A stretch of 7,830 nucleotides of DNA, taken from NCBI GenBank assembly GCA_002483865.1, contig DLIT01000029.1, forward strand, positions 3,899 through 11,728. The letters are read 5' to 3'. Source of the DNA: Brevundimonas sp. UBA7635. GTDB lineage: Bacteria; Pseudomonadota; Alphaproteobacteria; Caulobacterales; Caulobacteraceae. Below the pieces are notes generated by a model, which was not told the origin of the DNA, made no database searches, and saw only the letters and a list, made by a program, of their open reading frames with translations. This document shows positions 6,063 through 7,830 of this stretch, piece by piece. Each line of letters opens with the position of its first letter. Position 1 is the stretch's first letter. The translations under genes were made by a program, and so were the position numbers.

Positions 6063-7202
6063 ATGAAGAGGCTGATTTCGTCCCGGATTGAACCACCCGC
6101 GATCGAACGGGGCGGCTGGCTGGACGCCCTGCGTTTCATCGTGGCCGGGCTGATCATCCTGCACCACTTCCAGATGTCGGCGCCGGTTCACCTGTCCGAG
6201 GCGATCCACCCCGTATTCGAGCGGGGCGGTTTCCTACTGACCAACTTCTTCCTGATCGACAGCGGCTATGTGCTGATGCGGGTCTATGCCCGGTCCGTGG
6301 CCTCAGGCCGGATGTCCAGGACCGACTTCTTCCTGAAGCGCGCCCTGCGGGTCTTTCCGGCCCACCTGATCGTGCTGGGGCTGCTGGTGGCCCTGGTTCT
6401 GGCGGCCACGGCCCTTGGCGTACCGCCCAGCAATCCGGAATGGTTCGCCTGGGACCAGTTACCGGCCCAGGTTGCCCTGGTCCAGTCCTTCGGCGTTCAC
6501 GGCGGCTTGGGCTGGAACGCCCCCACCTGGTCGATCTCGGCCCTGCTGGGCTGCTATCTGGCCTTCCCGTTTGTCCTGCGCGGCCTGTCGCAGGTCGGCC
6601 CGTGGATGGCCCTGGCCCTGGTCGTGGTCGGCTACCTGGCGGCCAATGAGCTGAGCTATGCCCTGCTTGGCTATCCGGTCTATCAGATGCCGCTGAACCT
6701 TGGCATCTGGCGCGCCCTGCCCCTGTTCATCCTGGGGATGGGCCTGGCCTGGTTTGCCCAGGGCGTGTGGATCCATCCGCGCCTGGCCAACTGGGTCCTG
6801 CCCCTGGCCACGCTCAGCCTGGGCATCGCCCAGTATTTCGACAAGAACGCCCTGATTTCCCTGGCCTTTATCTCGCTGATCATCCTGGCAGCCGGGGCCA
6901 TCCCGACCACGCGTCCGTCGCGCCTGGTCGAGCAGGCCGCCATGGTGTCCTTCTCAATGTTTATTTCCAACGAGGTAGTGCGCATCGCCTGGTTCGGCCT
7001 GGCCGACGCTGTTGCCGACCGCCTGGCCCTGGGCGAGCTGGCCCGTTGGGGCCTGTGGGGGATGGGTGTTCTGGCAGCGGTGGTCTTTGCCTTTGGCCTG
7101 CACTATCTGATCGACCAGCCGATCCAGAACCGCATCAAGGCCTGGCTCAGGACGCGCGGCATGGTCAAGGTCAGCCAACCGGTGGTCTCACTGGAAGGCT
7201 GA
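6063..7202 (+). CDS. Membrane acyltransferase, acyltransferase-3 family
   Basis: Predicted inner-membrane O-acyltransferase (OafA/YrhL-like, PF01757) that would move an acyl group, often acetyl, onto a surface sugar or lipid; the substrate cannot be told from sequence. It has 379 residues, the usual single-domain length, with about ten hydrophobic segments. Family landmarks are LDALRFIVAGLIILHHF (20-36, with R24 and the H34/H35 pair), FFLIDSGYVLM (62-72), FFLKRALRVFPAH (89-101, R-x-x-R-x-x-P type), APTWSIS (153-159) and a terminal HYLIDQPIQNRI (347-358). The glutamate often found soon after WSxS is absent (SISALLGCY). No SGNH domain is attached. The ATG at 6063 is chosen because GAGGG lies seven bases upstream; an in-frame TTG at 6027 has no ribosome site and would add 12 non-conserved residues. 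Downstream of folE, possibly co-transcribed, and convergent with fliE 12 bases away. Confidence 0.88.
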   Translation: MKRLISSRIEPPAIERGGWLDALRFIVAGLIILHHFQMSAPVHLSEAIHPVFERGGFLLTNFFLIDSGYVLMRVYARSVASGRMSRTDFFLKRALRVFPAHLIVLGLLVALVLAATALGVPPSNPEWFAWDQLPAQVALVQSFGVHGGLGWNAPTWSISALLGCYLAFPFVLRGLSQVGPWMALALVVVGYLAANELSYALLGYPVYQMPLNLGIWRALPLFILGMGLAWFAQGVWIHPRLANWVLPLATLSLGIAQYFDKNALISLAFISLIILAAGAIPTTRPSRLVEQAAMVSFSMFISNEVVRIAWFGLADAVADRLALGELARWGLWGMGVLAAVVFAFGLHYLIDQPIQNRIKAWLRTRGMVKVSQPVVSLEG

Positions 7203-7216
7203 GATCAGCCAGCCTT
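7195..7216. terminator. Hairpin between convergent acyltransferase and fliE
   Basis: AAGGCTG (7195-7201) pairs perfectly with CAGCCTT (7210-7216) across an eight-base loop and overlaps the stop regions of both genes. A smaller alternative stem, GGCTG with CAGCC (7197-7201 and 7206-7210), is also possible. The symmetry would let it act on both transcripts. Neither strand has a following T run, so it is at best a weak bidirectional terminator. Confidence 0.38.
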
Positions 7217-7535
7217 AGATCGGCATGCTCAGGATTTCCTTGTAGGCCGAGATCACCTGATCGCGCACCGACAGAACCGTTTCCAACGAGGCCTCGGCCG
7301 ACGAAATGGCCGTGACCACGTCGATCAGGTTGCCCTGGCCCTGAACCATCTGGCTCATCTGGACCTCGGCACCGCGCGTCTGGTCGGCGGCCTGGGTCAT
7401 GACGTTCTGCAGCAGCTCGGAGAAGCCCGGGCCCTGCGCCGCCTCGGCGCTGCTGGTCGTGGCGGCAGGCAGGCTGGTCGGCAGGCTCGTCCCCTGGACC
7501 GAGGCATAGGCGCGCACAGCGGAAAGCGGGTTCAT
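7215..7535 (-). CDS. fliE: Flagellar hook-basal body protein FliE
   Basis: Links the MS ring to the proximal rod and is among the first exported flagellar substrates. It has 106 residues, the normal size. A variable Ala/Ser/Thr-rich N-terminal part (about 10-35) is followed by the conserved helical C-terminus: FSELLQNVM (38-46), then the DVVTAISSAEASLETVLSVR and ISAYKEILSMPI segments (73-106) typical of the family. No cleaved signal peptide is expected because it leaves through the type III apparatus. The ATG at 7535 lies ten bases after the flgC stop, implying one transcript. The ribosome site may be the GAGGT formed at the end of flgC. Its promoter is expected upstream of the flgB-flgC genes, outside the window. 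Confidence 0.95.
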   Translation of the reverse strand: MNPLSAVRAYASVQGTSLPTSLPAATTSSAEAAQGPGFSELLQNVMTQAADQTRGAEVQMSQMVQGQGNLIDVVTAISSAEASLETVLSVRDQVISAYKEILSMPI

Positions 7536-7545
7536 GGCCTAGATC

Positions 7546-7830
7546 TTACCTCTTGAGGATGTCCAGGGTGCGGCTGTCCATGTTCCGCGCCGTTTCGATG
7601 ACGTTCAGGTTGGCTTCGTAGGCCCGCTGCGCCTCGCGCATGTCCATGGCCTCGACCAGGGTGTCGACATTGGGCCGCTGGACATAGCCCTCGGCGTTGG
7701 CCGCGGGGTGCTGGGGGTCGTATTCCAGGCGGAAATCCCCTTGGTCGGGCTTGACCTGGGCCATGACCACGCCGGTCGCGCCGTCGATGTTGCGCGCCTC
7801 GAACACAGGGACCTGGCGGCGATAGGGCTC
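7546..7830 (-). CDS. flgC: Flagellar proximal rod protein FlgC (5' end cut by window edge)
   Basis: Structural protein of the proximal rod, exported by the flagellar type III system. Only the C-terminal 94 residues are in the window; the usual length is about 135-140, so about one third is missing. They begin with EPYRRQVPVFEA, the conserved patch following the FlgC N-terminal domain. They end with NVDTLVEAMDMREAQRAYEA and IETARNMDSRTLDILKR, the amphipathic C-terminal helix shared by rod and hook proteins. FlgC rather than FlgB is chosen because of the PYRR patch, the long C-terminal helix and fliE directly downstream. The usual order flgB-flgC-fliE predicts flgB just beyond the right edge. 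Confidence 0.93.
   Translation of the reverse strand, partial: EPYRRQVPVFEARNIDGATGVVMAQVKPDQGDFRLEYDPQHPAANAEGYVQRPNVDTLVEAMDMREAQRAYEANLNVIETARNMDSRTLDILKR

Noticed and set aside
5326..6096. 256-codon open frame on the minus strand opposite folE
   Set aside because: Complement of a complete folE with all catalytic residues; no domain, no ribosome site, and it would run through the folE promoter and the hairpin at 6035.
6767..7315. 182-codon plus-strand frame overlapping the acyltransferase and fliE
   Set aside because: Overlaps two well-supported genes; Pro/Arg/Gly-rich shadow composition without motifs.
1..7830. A previously undescribed multi-gene system
   Set aside because: All but one gene belong to well-known families in a coherent housekeeping/flagellar context. 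No repeats, mobile elements, defence-type domains or unexplained gaps over 300 bases were seen.

Overview
The window reads as a core-chromosome segment of a high-GC alphaproteobacterium of the order Caulobacterales (Caulobacter/Brevundimonas-like). The evidence is a full-length CckA-type hybrid histidine kinase, the fliQ-fliR-flhB flagellar export genes directly upstream of it, a near-consensus CtrA box in front of fliQ, and Caulobacter-style -10 elements. The genus cannot be fixed from the sequence alone.

Layout, left to right. The minus strand carries a superoxide dismutase gene that runs off the left edge by only a few residues. A small plus-strand ORF of unknown function (62 codons, tentative) lies between it and cckA. 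Then, all on the minus strand and read right to left, come fliQ, fliR, flhB and cckA. fliQ, fliR and flhB are tightly packed: there is an 8-nt gap between fliQ and fliR, and flhB begins at a TTG codon overlapping the fliR stop. A strong hairpin without a U-tract and a 114-nt gap separate flhB from cckA. Upstream of fliQ is a 129-nt divergent control region. It drives fliQ to the left, through the CtrA-like box, and folE (GTP cyclohydrolase I) to the right, probably as a leaderless mRNA. folE is followed on the plus strand by a membrane acyltransferase (acyltransferase-3 family) whose Shine-Dalgarno lies in the arm of a hairpin. The right end returns to minus-strand flagellar genes: fliE, and flgC cut by the window edge.

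How the genes fit together. FlgC and FliE are a proximal rod protein and the rod/MS-ring junction protein. FliQ, FliR and FlhB form part of the membrane export gate that secretes rod and hook subunits. In Caulobacter these are early flagellar genes switched on by the response regulator CtrA, and CckA is the kinase at the head of the CckA-ChpT-CtrA phosphorelay. The window therefore places a CtrA-regulated operon directly upstream of the gene for the kinase that activates CtrA. folE (pterin/folate synthesis) and the acyltransferase (probable cell-envelope or polysaccharide O-acylation) look functionally unrelated and sit on the opposite strand between the two flagellar blocks.

No mobile element, CRISPR array, rRNA/tRNA or tandem repeat was seen. 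I found no convincing new multi-gene system. The points of interest are regulatory: the CtrA box and cckA arrangement, the leaderless folE promoter, the RBS hairpin of the acyltransferase, and the small unknown ORF.
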